Part shown: positions 43,640-55,730 of the stretch, piece after piece | How the letters are laid out: the number at the start of each line of letters is the position of its first letter | How positions within the stretch are numbered: the first letter of the stretch is position 1 | From: Cricetomys ansorgei | Lineage: Eukaryota > Chordata > Mammalia > Rodentia > Nesomyidae | Assembly: GCA_026225945.1 (NCBI GenBank) | Contig: JAMJFZ010000881.1 | Location: 107,501 to 171,500 of the forward strand | Direction of reading: 5' to 3' | DNA: 64,000 nucleotides | Position numbers and translations under genes: made by a program | Notes under the pieces: generated by a model | Seen by the model: the letters and a program-made list of their open reading frames with translations, nothing else | Database searches by the model: none | What the model was told of the DNA's origin: nothing

Positions 43640-43900
43640 TGCCTTCCCGGGAAGCTACTGCACAGCTTGGCTAATAATTAATAAGCTGGTTGTTTTTCCT
43701 TTAAATTGAACCTGCTTTCCTTAGACTAATAAATCTCTGGTTTCAGTGTAGGAAGCCTCTGGGAGAAACCTAATCAAGTTTCCTGATTCCAACGATATTT
43801 TAATACAGTTTAAATGTATCTCTGATTATTTGAAATTGCCAGTGCGTTTTTATTAAAACACACTTCCACTCTGTGTCTATAAACCAAAAAGGTGGCTTGA
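43640..43900. promoter_or_regulatory. Candidate intronic enhancer (AT-rich, repeat-free)
   Basis: An abrupt change from the CpG island to AT-rich sequence with 'ggctaataattaataagctgg', 'agactaataaatctctgg', 'cctaatcaagtttcctg' and 'gattatttgaaattgcc'. Dense homeodomain-like TAAT/ATTA cores and no interspersed repeat. Function is inferred. Confidence 0.3.
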
Positions 43901-44979
43901 AATCTCTCAACTCTTTTACTCTATGTTTTACTGCATTTTATGAGTGTGAACCAAGGCGATATTTGCAGATGTTCCTTCTGGGTGAGAAGATTGCTCCTGT
44001 CACACATGAGTGTGTGACAGCCAAAATATTGCCACTCGCCTGTGCTATGTAGATCGCTAAAGCTTGAAGAATCCAGAGGGATTCGTGTAGGACTCAGCTT
44101 TCCCATCCTTGCGCGTCTGAGGGAAACAAGGCACGTCCCGAGGTGCTTATAGCCAGGTACACCAATGGACAAGGTACAGGGGTGCTAGCTACAAACAGGG
44201 CTGTGGGGTGCACCAAGGAGCGAGCGCACATCCTCTGGAAGAAGCAGTATTTCTTAGAAAATGTGAAAGTTGTACTAGGGAGACCTCAGAGAAGCAGACC
44301 TGGGAGGAGGCTATCTGAGGAAGAAGCCATTTGGGATAGTCTTAGAGCTCTGGAGCAGAGGCTTCAATTACAGCTTTGGTTTGCTTTCATGGTTGTTGAT
44401 TGGTTGTGTACTTGGGGTCTGCACGTGCAGGGTGCGGATTCGCGCTGTTTTTGTGGGGAAGTTGAGCCCCCGGCTTCTGGCTGGGGGTGGATGTGGCGCT
44501 CTGCGTGGGTCACTGTCCTGTGGTAAAGTATGGTGGTGATGGTTACACTTGTTGCTCAGTGGAAACCCACCTCGAATTGGGAAGTGTTCCGAGTAAGCAA
44601 TGGTAAAAAAGCAACACCTGGAAAGCTCTGATGATATGGAAGATATTCCACACACTTTGTGTCTTCGGTAGCCTAGTGCTCACCTGTCCCCAGCGAGGAG
44701 GACTGAGGGAGTTTAACAGGCACCTTCAAAAATGCTTATGCAACAGGTATGCCGGTTAGATTTCATATTGGAGCCTTATGTAATTGGGATGAACAGCAGC
44801 CTTTCCATGTTGTAAGGAATGCTGCGTGGAACTGGAAATACTCTCCAGGAGAAGCGTGAACCATGACTATGGGACTGCAGACACTGTGCGAAAATCCTTG
44901 GGATTCTTGGCAGACGGTGGTTCTTTGTCTGTAATTATCCGTATCAACGCAGTTTCTTCCTAGAAAACCATCATCTCCC
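43901..44979. other. Non-repetitive intronic stretch
   Basis: About 1.1 kb. No repeat or exon recognised. Confidence 0.4.
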
Positions 44980-45094
44980 AGGGCATGGTGGGATGCATGC
45001 GCCTGCAGCCCAATACTCTGGAGGCTGAGGCAGAGGATGGCAAGTTCACGGTCGATCTGAATCACACAGGGATATTGTGTGTCAAAAATCCAAA
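44980..45094 (+). mobile_element. B1/PB1-like SINE
   Basis: 'gggcatggtgggatgcatgc', 'actctggaggctgaggcaga', 'gcaagttcacggtcga', ending at the purine tract that replaces its A-rich tail. Confidence 0.65.
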
Positions 45095-45252
45095 AGAGCA
45101 GAAGAGAGAAGAAAGAAAAAGGAGAGGGAAGGGAGGGAGGAAAACAAAGGGAAGAGAGGAAGGAAGAAAAAAGGAAGGAGGAAGGGAGGGAGGGAAGCAG
45201 GAAGGAAGGAGAGGGAGGAAGGAAAGACGGGAGGAAGGAAGGAAGGAAGGAA
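45095..45252. repeat. GGAA/GGGA purine tract
   Basis: About 155 bases of almost pure A/G on the + strand (gaaggaagg, agggaggg units), grown from the tail of the preceding SINE. Lys/Arg/Glu-rich (+) and Phe/Pro/Ser-rich (-) frames across it are artefacts. Confidence 0.95.
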
Positions 45253-45829
45253 ATCCATCTCATAAGTTCCACTCCAAGGTTGTATTGGAGCACACACATC
45301 ACCCAGCAGAGCAACAAGTGCGAACCCCAGGCACTACATGTCTGTGGGCTGCGTCCCCTCTGTCCCACAGAGCTAATGCAAACCTGCTCCAAAGGCCTTT
45401 GCTGACCCTCCCATGGTGGCTCCTGCTACCAAGTGGGCAGAGCACCTACTCCCAGTGGCCACCTGAGGTGCACGTTCTGTATAAACACTTAGAAGTTGCT
45501 GTTGAATTCGGTTTTGTTTGAGATCTTTCCATAGTCTCCACGGGGAAGGACTTGGAATTGTGTGTTAGGATGTTGCTAAAAATAAACTTTTCCCCAGTTA
45601 GCACAGGAGGGATCTGGAATGGAAGCTCTCCCATCCTTACCACACTGCCACGTGCCACTGAGTCTCATCAGGCTGAGGAGATGACCACAGAATGATATAC
45701 TCCTGCATGCTGAACGAGAGTTCCAGCAGACAGGATTTGCTGTCGGTTCACAGGGCTGGAGTTAGAGATACCATCTAGGGAGCCATTCATATCTCCACAG
45801 CCGCAGGTCCCAGGGACTGATAAATATGT
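45253..45829. other. Non-repetitive intronic stretch
   Basis: About 580 bases. Nothing recognised. Confidence 0.4.
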
Positions 45830-46060
45830 AGTGTTTGTGTTCAGTTACACAATGGAATTAAAATTATAACTCCAAGATTAAATTCAACAGGTGGCCCTAA
45901 TCCTCAGCATCTGAATTTTACAAATTCCCGTCTGTCTGCTCTGATAGTCCCGTCGCCTAAGACCTAGGACTAAATTACTGCTGAGATTAATCCGCTGGGT
46001 GATTTTGTTAAATGATGGGCTGAGTCACGCTGGTGCATGTTAAGCTTAAAGTATCCTCTT
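45830..46060. promoter_or_regulatory. Candidate conserved element with AP-1/MAF-like site
   Basis: Repeat-free and AT-rich ('ggaattaaaattataactcc', 'gagattaatccgctgg') with GCTGAGTCA near 46020, a good AP-1/MAF half-palindrome. Motif evidence only. Confidence 0.3.
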
Positions 46061-46384
46061 GCCTGGTCGTAGCCCCCGCTCCTCGGTTCACAAACAAGAT
46101 GGCGGGAATTACAGTCCTGGCTTGAGCGCAGGAAGATGGCTCAGGGTTGCTCGCGGTCATGCGGACAGTCGCTTTTCTGTGGAGTAGACTGGCATCTTTC
46201 CCGTTCTCTCTTCCTCATTTCTGTCATGTTGAGTGTGTGTCATGGTGGCCTGCACCCGTGTTCAGGCATCACTCTCTGGGTTGTCAGTTTTGGAAGCCAC
46301 TGAAATTAGCTAACCAGATTGGTCAGGTACAAGAAAAGAATCCAAATTTCATATCCTTGGGAAACGCCCTCATAATGTAGCATA

Positions 46385-46850
46385 ATGTAGCCAACAAAAC
46401 ACACAGAGACACACACACATACATACATACCTACACACATCACACACACACATACACACATACACACACATACATACACACACACATACATACACACACA
46501 CACACCACACACATACACACACACAGATATACACATACACACACATATACCACATACACACATACACACACACATACACACACACATACACACACAGATA
46601 CACACACACACATACACCACACACACACATACACCACACATACACACAGATACACACACACACATACACCACACACACACATACACCACACATACACACA
46701 GATACACACACACACATACACCACACACACACACAGATACACACACACAGACATGCACACACATATACGCACACATCACACACACACGCATATACCACAC
46801 ACACATCACACACACACACACACACAGATACACACAGACACACACACACG
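46385..46850. repeat. Complex (CA)n block with 52-bp higher-order units
   Basis: About 465 bases of CA with ATAC, ACCAC and AGAT interruptions. Two 52-bp units (46591-46642 and 46643-46694) are identical to each other, with a partial third from 46695. Cys-Val (-) frames up to 247 codons run through it and are not genes. Confidence 0.95.
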
Positions 46851-47575
46851 ACACCCCACATTCAATCAAGTAGGAAAGACATGAGTCCTCCAGCACCGAG
46901 AAAGGAGACAGAGAACTCAATTCCATTTCCAGTCCAGATCTTTCTAGGTAGATAAAGTCATTTTCCATCTGGTAGACCTTGTGAATTACAACTGAGCTGA
47001 TTCCCATTTCCAGGGCACAGGCCCTTATCGCAGAAGGCCCACCTGTCACCTCGCCTGCCCTTTCTGAGAAGGCTACAGAGAGGGCGGCGTGACAGCTGGA
47101 GCTTAGGCAGCCCGCTATCTCTTCACTCCCAAACAGCCTCCAGGGATGGAGCTGCCATAGTGTTTGCCCCTTGCTCCCCCTCCCTCGGGCACTTGGCTAC
47201 TTGGTACTTCTTGGTGATTGCGCTATTGCTATTAATACGTAGATGTCCCTCGGAAAGATGGACAAGTCAGTTCAGCAACTGAAAAGTAGTCCAGGGTAAA
47301 AGAGTCATGTAACTTATTTCAAAGTTGTGCATGCAGGGTCCCTCTTTAGGAAGTCTATACATTCTTGGCGACAAGTTGACACCATTTGTTAAGCTCTGTT
47401 GGACGGCATTTGAGTAATGCGATCAGCGGTAAATCATCCCAGTGTCCAGGAAATTCAGAGTGAGCTAAGTTTCAGTGCTCAGGTATTGGCACACGCAGTC
47501 TGCCATCTCTGCTGAAATTACAGAGCAAGGGGGTCATGAGGTCAACCAGTCTGTGTGAGGAGAGCCCAACAATGT
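46851..47575. other. Non-repetitive intronic stretch
   Basis: About 725 bases. Nothing recognised. Confidence 0.4.
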
Positions 47576-47709
47576 GGGCTGGTGGGCCCACTTGGCAGGG
47601 AAGGGCGCTCACTGACTGGACCTGAGTTCCAGCCTCAGGACCCATGTGGGAAAAGGAGAAAACGGCTTCCACAAGCTGTCCTCTGACCTCTAAATGTGAA
47701 CCCTAGTAC
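47576..47709 (+). mobile_element. tRNA-headed rodent SINE
   Basis: Head 'gggctggtgggcccacttgg', 'gacctgagttccagcctcag', 'caagctgtcctctgacctct', followed directly by a very long CA-type tail. Confidence 0.75.
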
Positions 47710-48094
47710 GTACACACACACAAACACACACACACACACACACGTGCACACACACACATACATGCACACATATACACACACGTGCACACATACACACATG
47801 CACACATACACACACACGTGCACACATACACACACACACGTGCACACATACATACACACACACGTGCACACATACACACATACATACACACACACGTGCA
47901 CACATACACACATACATACACACACACATGTGCACACATATACACACACGTGCAAACATACACACACGTGCACACATATAGACACACACGTGCACACATA
48001 TAGACACACACGTGCACACATACACACACACATACACACACACGTGCACACATACACACACACATACACACACACACACACACACGTGCACACA
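47710..48094. repeat. (CA)n block with twelve CACGTG palindromes
   Basis: Expanded tail of the preceding SINE. CACGTG occurs at 47741, 47779, 47815, 47837, 47861, 47893, 47947, 47965, 47987, 48009, 48041 and 48083, usually followed by 'cacaca(t)'. Spacing varies from 18 to 54 bp. It ends 'caataaatgtaaa', the end of the SINE. Confidence 0.95.
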
Positions 48095-48939
48095 ATAAAT
48101 GTAAATTTAAAAAATATTTAAAAGTGTCAACAATGTGGCTACTTTTAAAAGGAGAAATATCTGTGGGACAAACATTGGCTGACTCCCACCGTGTGATGCG
48201 TAGGAATTCCTCCCTGAAGGTAATGCCCTCCAACTTCACATCCTTGGTGAGTGACTTTGGCCTGCTCCCTCTGAAGTTCCTTACCTCAGGACCTGCCCTC
48301 TTTTCCACGGGAAGCTCTTCTCCAAAGCCTTTCCTGTCACAGACTCCTCAGACTGCATATCGTCTTTTCATGAACCACATTTCAGACCCCGCCCAGCAGC
48401 CATTCTGTCACGCTAGCCTGTTCCTTTCTTTCCTCGTATCTTGCAACGCCTGTAATAAACTCAGAATCTAGTGGTGTGGCAACAGTCTGTACGTCTTGTT
48501 AACCAGTGGAGTTCCAGGGGCTGGATTTGGCTCTAGTGGATGCACAGTAAACACGCACTGGAAGAAAATGGCGATGCGGGGCAGAGCTGAGCTCTCCACT
48601 GAACATCAGTGCTCCATGGTGCCAAGGCCTTTGAAGTTCTTGTTTTTCTAAAGCTGTTTTGCAAGAAAAAATAACAACTGCAAGTATATTTGTGGAGAAC
48701 TTAAAAACAGATTCAAAACACAAGAATTGTTGGGAACAAGACAGGAATCCACCTAACAAGCCTCCTGTGACTCCTCACATACTCAGGTTGGACAATGGCA
48801 GTTTGCAGTCTCTTAGCATGACAATGACGTGTCCTGCAGCCAGTTCATCCTCAAGGTTTAGCACTAATTGCAGCCCCTAGCAAACGCTCACTGAAGGCCC
48901 AACAGCTCCAGAACTGGGCTTTCAGAAGGAAGAACACAG
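48095..48939. other. Non-repetitive intronic stretch
   Basis: About 850 bases. No exon-like frame or repeat recognised. Confidence 0.4.
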
Positions 48940-49070
48940 TACTACCCTCGAAGGGCCTTTGATCTCCTTGGAGAGGAGAGACAATGGAGAAAGACAGTTA
49001 AACAATAAAGTCAGGGCTGAATGATCTGCTGTGTGAGAGCAGGAGACAGCCAAGGAGCGCTGACTCACAG
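48940..49070 (+). mobile_element. L2 LINE fragment
   Basis: 'cagtactaccctcgaaggg', 'gatctccttggagaggagag', 'cagttaaacaataaagtcag' resemble the L2 3' region. Confidence 0.5.
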
Positions 49071-49229
49071 AAGGCAGTCCTGTGCTCTCGCTGCAGTGAG
49101 AAACTAAACAATACTGTTATTACAGCTCAAGCATGTAAAGCCTTCAAACTACCGTTCTATTATTTACCCCACCTACGGACCGGGGTGGATGTACGCTCTG
49201 CTACCTAGTCAGTGAACAGCGTGGGTATC

Positions 49230-49246
49230 AAAAAAAAAAAAAAAAA
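49230..49246. repeat. Poly-A run (A17)
   Basis: Uninterrupted A run with no recognisable SINE attached. Confidence 0.9.
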
Positions 49247-49548
49247 CTGCAAAGAGGATTGATTTTTACATTCGAGACCTTAAGTTTCTTTACGATTCTC
49301 CTTGGCTGAGACAGTCTCCTGAATGGTTTAGCTGCCTCTGTAGCATGTATCAGCACCATATCCAAGCCAAGCCCTGTACCTTCTGTTTGACGGGTGTGGG
49401 CCCAATGGCACTGGCCAGCAGACAACACTTGAAATCAGGTTTGTCATGGAGATACTACACCTGCTAGGAAGGGGCAAGCCCATGACCCTTAGGGCCAGGC
49501 AGCAGCAGGTGTAATTTTGGTCCTGCAAACATTGACATGAAGGGAGAC

Positions 49549-49574
49549 TGAGAGAGAGGGAGAGAGAGATTGAA

Positions 49575-49617
<43 letters not shown>
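49549..49617. repeat. (GA)n microsatellite
   Basis: GA dinucleotides with a short 'attgaaagac' interruption. Homopurine on the + strand. Confidence 0.96.
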
Positions 49618-49619
<2 letters not shown>

Positions 49620-50099
49620 TTATGCAACAAGTCACCATGCTCTCTTCTAGCAGTTGTGGAGGTTCCTGAGTGTAGAGAGACAATTTCTTATCTCTGAAGC
49701 ATTTGCATGACCTCTACCCTTGAACCTGATGCAAGAAAAGAATTCTCTTGGGAGTCAGTGAACGTGTGATCGGGTAATTGATAAACGTGGGCAGTAAGGA
49801 CATACATGCACTGATCAGATTCTTCTCCACATATTCCCCAGGTCTTAAATGTGTAGGCTGGCAAAGGACAAATAAATATTTCTGCTGTGTATTCCAATCA
49901 ATATAACTTCCCATATAAAAATCCCACGGTGTGTGTTCCCAGCTTAGACAGCTCATCCACAGACAAGCCCTCCCCGCCGTGTAGCCCAGGTTAGATATGG
50001 GCTGTATGTTTTATCTTCATAGCTGGAATCCCATGGGAATATTTATTCTGATTTGTTGTTATTCCTTGTCTAAAATTGTCTGCGTCCTAGCTAGGCAGC
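49618..50099. other. Non-repetitive intronic stretch
   Basis: About 480 bases. Nothing recognised. Confidence 0.4.
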
Positions 50100-50210
50100 C
50101 AGCTTTTAGAAACTGGGATGTTTTCTATGTGTGTGTCATTGTATTTCTAGATTTTAATACAATGCCTGGGCCTCCTATAAATATTTGTCAAATGAATACT
50201 GTCTACGTAA
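50100..50210 (+). mobile_element. L2 LINE 3' end
   Basis: 'aatacaatgcctgggcctcc' followed by 'tataaatatttgtcaaatga', an L2-type 3' end. Confidence 0.6.
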
Positions 50211-50434
50211 ACATTTTTCCTTTCTTCTGAACTACACCTGCACCAAGAGCATCTGACCATTTGGAGTTGCCGAACAGGACTAGCTTCGTGTCGTAAATAC
50301 CAATCTCCCCAGCCACAATTTGTAGTTCTGTAGTTAATTCATTTCTACCTCCTTGCACCAATCAGATCTCTTCAGACATACTCAGGATGTTTCAGTTACA
50401 CAGGCAACTTTTAAAAAATTATCAAAAGGCATCC

Positions 50435-50510
50435 CTGAGTGGTTGTGTGATTTGCCCAAGGTCACAGCCAGTGGCAGCTGGCAAGAAAATGTGAACCTGA
50501 CGTGTGCTTC
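50435..50510 (-). mobile_element. MIR SINE fragment
   Basis: 'gtgatttgcccaaggtcaca', 'gccagtggcagctggcaag', reverse MIR core. Confidence 0.7.
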
Positions 50511-50805
50511 GTTATCATGAGGGGATTCAGGGCCAATATCTTCTAAGCAGTGACTCACTGGTATTTGGACAGAATTTATTAAAATGAAGAGCCCAGGCCT
50601 ACCCAGTTATTGGAAAGAAATAAATATTTAAACATCTCATTATTCTGAAATGAATATGAGAATATGCCTCCAGATAGTTGAAAAGGGTCTTCTGCCAACG
50701 ACTGAGTTTGCCACAGCTTCTCTAAGGGGGGCACGGGACACAGGCACCGATGTAATTGGAACAATTTGCAACTCAGAGTAGATTTTGTTGTGAAAAGTCA
50801 CTGCG

Positions 50806-51072
50806 GCAGACTGGGGAGATGGTGCACTGGGAACAACTGCTTACTGCACAGACCTGGTCCCCTGAACCCATGTAAGACCCAGTACCCTGCATCCGTAATC
50901 TCAACAGTCCAACAGTCCGTCAGGAAATGGGGGATGATTTTCCAGAGGTCCTGGGAGCAGCCAGCCAGGAATATGTCAACAGCCACAAAACAAAGGGAGA
51001 CCCTGCCTCCAAAACAAGTGGAGAGGTGGGGACCAGTTTCTGAAAACTGTCCTCCCACTTTCTACGTGCCTT
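50806..51072 (+). mobile_element. B4-like SINE
   Basis: Head 'gactggggagatggtgcact', 'cccctgaacccatgtaagac', 'gcagccagccaggaat', 'gagaccctgcctccaaaac', then the CA-rich tail. Confidence 0.75.
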
Positions 51073-51330
51073 GTGATACACATACCACACAGATACACAC
51101 ACACACATGCACCGCACAGACACGCATCACACATCTACACACACACATGCATCACACAGATACAGAGATACACACACATGCATCACACACACAGAGAGAT
51201 ACACACACATCACACACCACATGCATATCACACAGATACACATGTACACACAGACACACCACATACATCCCCCACACTCTTCACACAGATACATACAACA
51301 TACACATACACACAGATACACAGCCATCAT
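51073..51330. repeat. CA/ATAC-rich tail block
   Basis: Imperfect CA repeat with GAT and CATC interruptions, the expanded tail of the preceding SINE. Its His/Thr-rich open frames, part of a 359-codon frame (50766-51845), are artefacts. Confidence 0.9.
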
Positions 51331-51539
51331 CAAGACTTTGCTTCTCTCTGAAACGTCACAAGCCAGGCCTCCTCCACCTTCGCCTCTCCATGCTCTCGTT
51401 GGTTAAGTCCAAGCAAACAGTAGTCACTAAGCTTGGAACACTGTCTCTTCCAGCCCAGGTTCTAGGCGTTTCCACAACTGCCCCAGAACACCGCAGGCAG
51501 GTCTCTCCTGTCAGCAGCCCACTCACTAATGGGGATTTC

Positions 51540-51925
51540 TGTCCCAGCCAGCTTCATGTTGCTGTGATAGAACACTGGCTCGGAGCGACCTGCAGGGAGA
51601 AAAGGGTTAATGTGGCTTCCGTGGTCCTCATGCAGGGAGTCACTGAAGGAAGTCAGGGCAGGAACTCCAGCAGGCACAGGAGGAAGAACTATGGAGCACC
51701 ACCGTGGCTTACTCTGCATGACTCACCCAGACGGCTCCCTTATACAACCCAGGACCGCCTGCCCGGGGTGGCAGAGCCCACCGTGGCCTTAGCCCTGCCG
51801 CATCACCTGCTGACGTGGAAAGCATCCCACAGACCACGCTGGTGAAGGCATTCTCTCAGCTGAGGGTCCCTCTCCTCAGCATTGCGTAGGTTTACACCTG
51901 ACTCACAGAAACTAGCCAGCACACA
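51540..51925 (+). mobile_element. Rodent medium-copy interspersed repeat, second copy
   Basis: Same order as 9995-10600: 'gttgctgtgatagaacactgg', 'aaggaagtcagggcaggaac', 'caacccaggaccgcctgccc', and an end of 'gaaactagccagcacaca'. Here the 27-bp array is absent, so this copy shows the unexpanded state. Confidence 0.6.
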
Positions 51926-52576
51926 AAGTAACCGGACCGAGGGGAGGGCCCTGTTTAATAGCGTGCAGAAAAGGCCGAAGCCTGACCGCTCAGTTAGCGG
52001 AACTGCCGTTCCCCAGCAGGGAAGAAGGTGTCATCTAAAGACTCAGCCAACCAAGAGTTGAAAGAACAGCCCTTCTGCAAATCCCACGGCCTCCCCTACC
52101 TCTGAGATGGCATTCCTACTCTGAATTACTCCAGGCAGAAAAGAAACCTTTTAAAAACTGTGAGGGAGAAAATTAACCTTCACAGCATTTGTAGCTTGGT
52201 ATGTAAAGGAAACTGTTATCATTTTCCCTCCTTGTGGCTATGGAGGAATCTGCGGTGTCCGAGAAGCACGCGGACGCTGAGAATCCTCGGACTCAAGTGC
52301 AGAGTTAAACAATTATTTCTTATAAGAAGCATATTCTGGAAGTTAATCGCACATGTGGGACATCTCGACTGATTGAACTGTGTTACTGCGTTTCTCCTTA
52401 CAGACTGGCTTATGTGCCTTGCAAGCTTCCATCCCAGTGCCTTGCAGGTGCTTAGAGAATCTAGCTCACACACCGTAGGAAGACCCAACAGGGTCTGCTG
52501 GCCTGCTTCCCACCGCGGCCCACAACTCTCCTGGGCCCAGGCTTCACACACTCTGGGAGCACAGCGTGCTCACCCA
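51926..52576. other. Non-repetitive intronic stretch
   Basis: About 650 bases. Nothing recognised. Confidence 0.4.
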
Positions 52577-52805
52577 GGGCTGAGATGATTCAGAAGTTCA
52601 AAGCAGGCACTGCTCTTGCAGGGACTCCAGTTCAGTCTCACACCCACACCAGGTGACTCACAGCAGCCTGTAACTCCAGCTCCAGAGGATATGACGCCCT
52701 CTTCCTGTCTCTGTGGGCAACTGCACTCAGGCACAGGTGACCACATACAGACACTCGGGCACATGCGCATAATTAAAGTAAAGACACATCTTCTTAAAAA
52801 AGAAA
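52577..52805 (+). mobile_element. B3-like SINE
   Basis: 'gggctgagatgattcagaag', 'gcactgctcttgcagggact', 'cctgtaactccagctccaga', 'gacgccctcttcctgtct', ending A-rich. Confidence 0.8.
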
Positions 52806-53689
52806 TTCGTATTTTACTTTGCCAGACAGTGTCCTAACTGCGCATTAATACCCAGTCCCAGCTCCTCTCTCTAAAGTTCCCAGACAGAACCTGCGTGCAG
52901 AAGAGGGAGACATTCTTTTAGACTGCCTATGTCAGCCATCTCATGGCACACGCGATGAGCACCTGCTATGTTGTGAGTTTGCGAGAGGACAGGGAACGAG
53001 GCAGAAGCCCCAAGCCCTGCCCGGTGCAGGGGTAAGCGCAGTCACACAGCACTTGACTGAGAATTCTGTTCTGCACATGTCACAGAGAACTCGCACAAAA
53101 CCAGACAGCACCTTGGCCGTGTGATCTTACAGGGCACCGCTGCGCACACACTCTGTTGACGGAAACGCCGCCCCACTGTGTGTGGCCGTGTTAAGCATTA
53201 TACCCTAGTGAGTGCTAAGCTTCTCTTTGTAGCTGTGTGACCTCTGGTCGCACAGTACTTCTACTGGTTTTCCTCACACATCTTCTACTCTTGTTTACCT
53301 TCTTGAACATAATTTAGTCACATGTTGTCTGTATCAACGCTCAGTGAAGCCTTATTGAGGCCCAGGTAGGCAGGGTCTGGCTGTGAGTATACATACTGTG
53401 AAGACATTTGAATAAATCTGGCTAACGGGCCCATTAATCATAAGAATGGACAAAGATGATAAACAGGGGCAGAAGAACCTCACATACCCAGCCTTAATTT
53501 CTGAGTCCTTTGACAACACGGACCAGTGGTAATGAACCTTCCAGAGTGGCAGCAGATATTGATCCCAGAGGCATGTCCGGGCTCTTCAGTAGTGAGCTCT
53601 TGTCGCTCCTAAGCTTGAGCTAGTCTGAAGAGAGGTCGGACAGTACACACTCATTCCTTAGTTTGCTGTATGCTTGTACCTGCCTTTAC
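52806..53689. other. Non-repetitive intronic stretch
   Basis: About 880 bases. Nothing certain. Confidence 0.4.
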
Positions 53690-53790
53690 CTGACATTGTG
53701 TGCAGGCTCTACGAGGCAAGATGTGACGAACAAAACAGAATCCCCATCTCCATGAAACCTGCATCTGTCGGGAAAGGCAGAGACACAGGT
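53690..53790 (+). mobile_element. L2 LINE fragment
   Basis: 'tgtgcaggctctacgaggca', 'gaatccccatctccatgaaa', 'gcagagacacagg' fit the L2 3' UTR. Confidence 0.45.
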
Positions 53791-55424
53791 ATCAAGTTGC
53801 TGTGGAGGCTTGGATAGGAAATTGGCCGTGCTCCAGGGGTCTGCTTTATCCTGAGAGCATCTGTGAAGTAGAGACATAACTACTTCAGACGTAAGCTTCA
53901 ACCGGATCATTCTGGCATTGGTACAGCGTGATTAAAGTAGCTCTCAGTTACAGGGACGGGTACTGATGCTCAAACCAGCAAACTAGTTCTATGGTGTGGG
54001 CAGCAGAGGATAAAGATCAAGATTCTGAGCTGGCCGCCTGTGATGCTCAGACAGTCAGAATCCAGCCTCTTCAACTGCAGAAGGTCTGTGGTTCAAGATT
54101 GCCTCTCGGTGGCTGCGGAGTCTCAGAACAATCCCAGATGCCGGTTCAACCCTGTCTAATTTTGAACTTTGCTGTGCATCTTCATGCCACATGCCGACTT
54201 GAGCAAAACAGGAAACAGTGATGCTTTGGTTAGGGCTGAAGCAAGCTGTTTGCAGAGACACCATAATGTGTGCTGGTGACAATGGCAAGCCAACTCTCCA
54301 CTTGCAGCAGAAGCAGAGGATCTGGAATAAGAGTACTCGAGGGACCTTTGTAGGGTTACAGTTCTCCAGTGGGCTGGGCAGCAGTCTTGATTCTTGCTCA
54401 CTGAGGAAGATTTCTGTTGCATAAGTCTTCCCAGGCACAGGCCTATCGAAGAGCAGAGTGAAGGGTGGGTTTCCCCCCTCTCATTTCCCACTTAGCTATA
54501 GAGAGAACAATTACCATTCTTTGAAATCACCTTTAACAGCATCCTAGGAAAGGGAAGGTTCCATTCCAGTCGCATCAGAAGGAAATTGGCCATAAAGTAG
54601 TGAAATGCTTGTCAAGAGCGAGCCTGGATCTTAATTCATCCGACGGCATTTGATTGGAAGCAGAAACGCAGAGTGTACATCTAAATATACAGCGGGTTTA
54701 TGGGGCCCGCATTTAGAGTTACTCAGCCTGCCAGGCTGCCGGGAGGGCTGTGTGCAGGGCGTCTGGAGTTTCCTGAAGTGGTGTCAGCTCCCATGCCACA
54801 CCAGAAATCACAAAGCTCATCCATTTCATCTCGATTCCACTTGTACAAGTTTGGAACAAGGGACGCACAAAAGTGGTAACAGTCTGTGTGTGTTCTAGGA
54901 CACGGGGAGGGGGACTGTGGGAACTGTGGGAACCCCCATTCGCACTGCTCCAGTCACAGCCACACTGAAGAAGACTCAGCCCTAGTGTGCTGCCTGCCAC
55001 ACATCTGCACCCTAGGAGTCATGCCCCCGCCCCAGAGCCGGGTGTAGTTTGTAGCTTACCGTGTGATGAACTGCTAACTCTAAAATTCAGACATGGGTGT
55101 CAGAGAGGACGACTTAGAGAAACAGGGTGCCCTGACCCTGTGAGCCAGCGGTGATGACAGGTGATGTTGCTTATTTTGGGCTGCTCCAACAGAGTCCCAG
55201 ATGCTGGGAACTTTGTACAGAACAGACATTCCTCGCAGCTGTGCAGGAAGGAGTCTGAGGTCAGAGTCGGGTGTCTGGTGAGAGGGAGCAGCTGAGGACT
55301 GTGTCCTCCCATGGCTGAACAGAGAAGACATTGCACAGCTCTCTGTCGGCAGACCTGTCGGGGGCAGAGCCACCTCAAGTGCTGATATTGGGGCATCTGA
55401 TACCTTAAAGGGTGCATTGGTTAC
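53791..55424. other. Non-repetitive intronic stretch
   Basis: About 1.6 kb without a recognisable repeat or exon. Confidence 0.4.
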
Positions 55425-55730
55425 TTTGTTGTAACCGTGGTCGGATAACCTGACATTGCAACTTGAAGAGGAAGCGTTTGTTTGGCCTCATGGTTTTGGG
55501 GACATAGGTCATCTCAGTGGGGAAGAGCAGCAAGCAGCAAGCGGCTCCACAGGAGTAGGAGCTGGGCCTGGGGGTCCTGGCCTCTCCCACACCTCAGCAG
55601 AACTGGGAGCAGAGGCCTCACAGGAAATGGGGCTGGGCAATACGCCTCAAGGCCCACCCGCAGTGACCCACCTCCTCAGGTAGCACACGGGTTCAAACAC
55701 ATGTAGGCAACGTTTGATGTTCAAACCACA
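55425..55730 (+). mobile_element. Diverged medium-copy rodent repeat
   Basis: 'ggataacctgacattgcaac', 'gtttgtttggcctcatggtt', 'gacataggtcatc', 'gcctcaaggcccacccgcag' show the same general layout as the repeats at 9995 and 51540 (start, gain of 'catggtt', late 'cccaccc'), but from a different subfamily. Confidence 0.45.

Noticed and set aside
46306..48308. Long Cys-Val, Tyr-Val and His-Thr frames on both strands
   Set aside because: They are translations of CA/TG microsatellites.
50766..51845. 359-codon + frame
   Set aside because: It crosses a B4-like SINE, its CA tail and part of another repeat. Not a gene.
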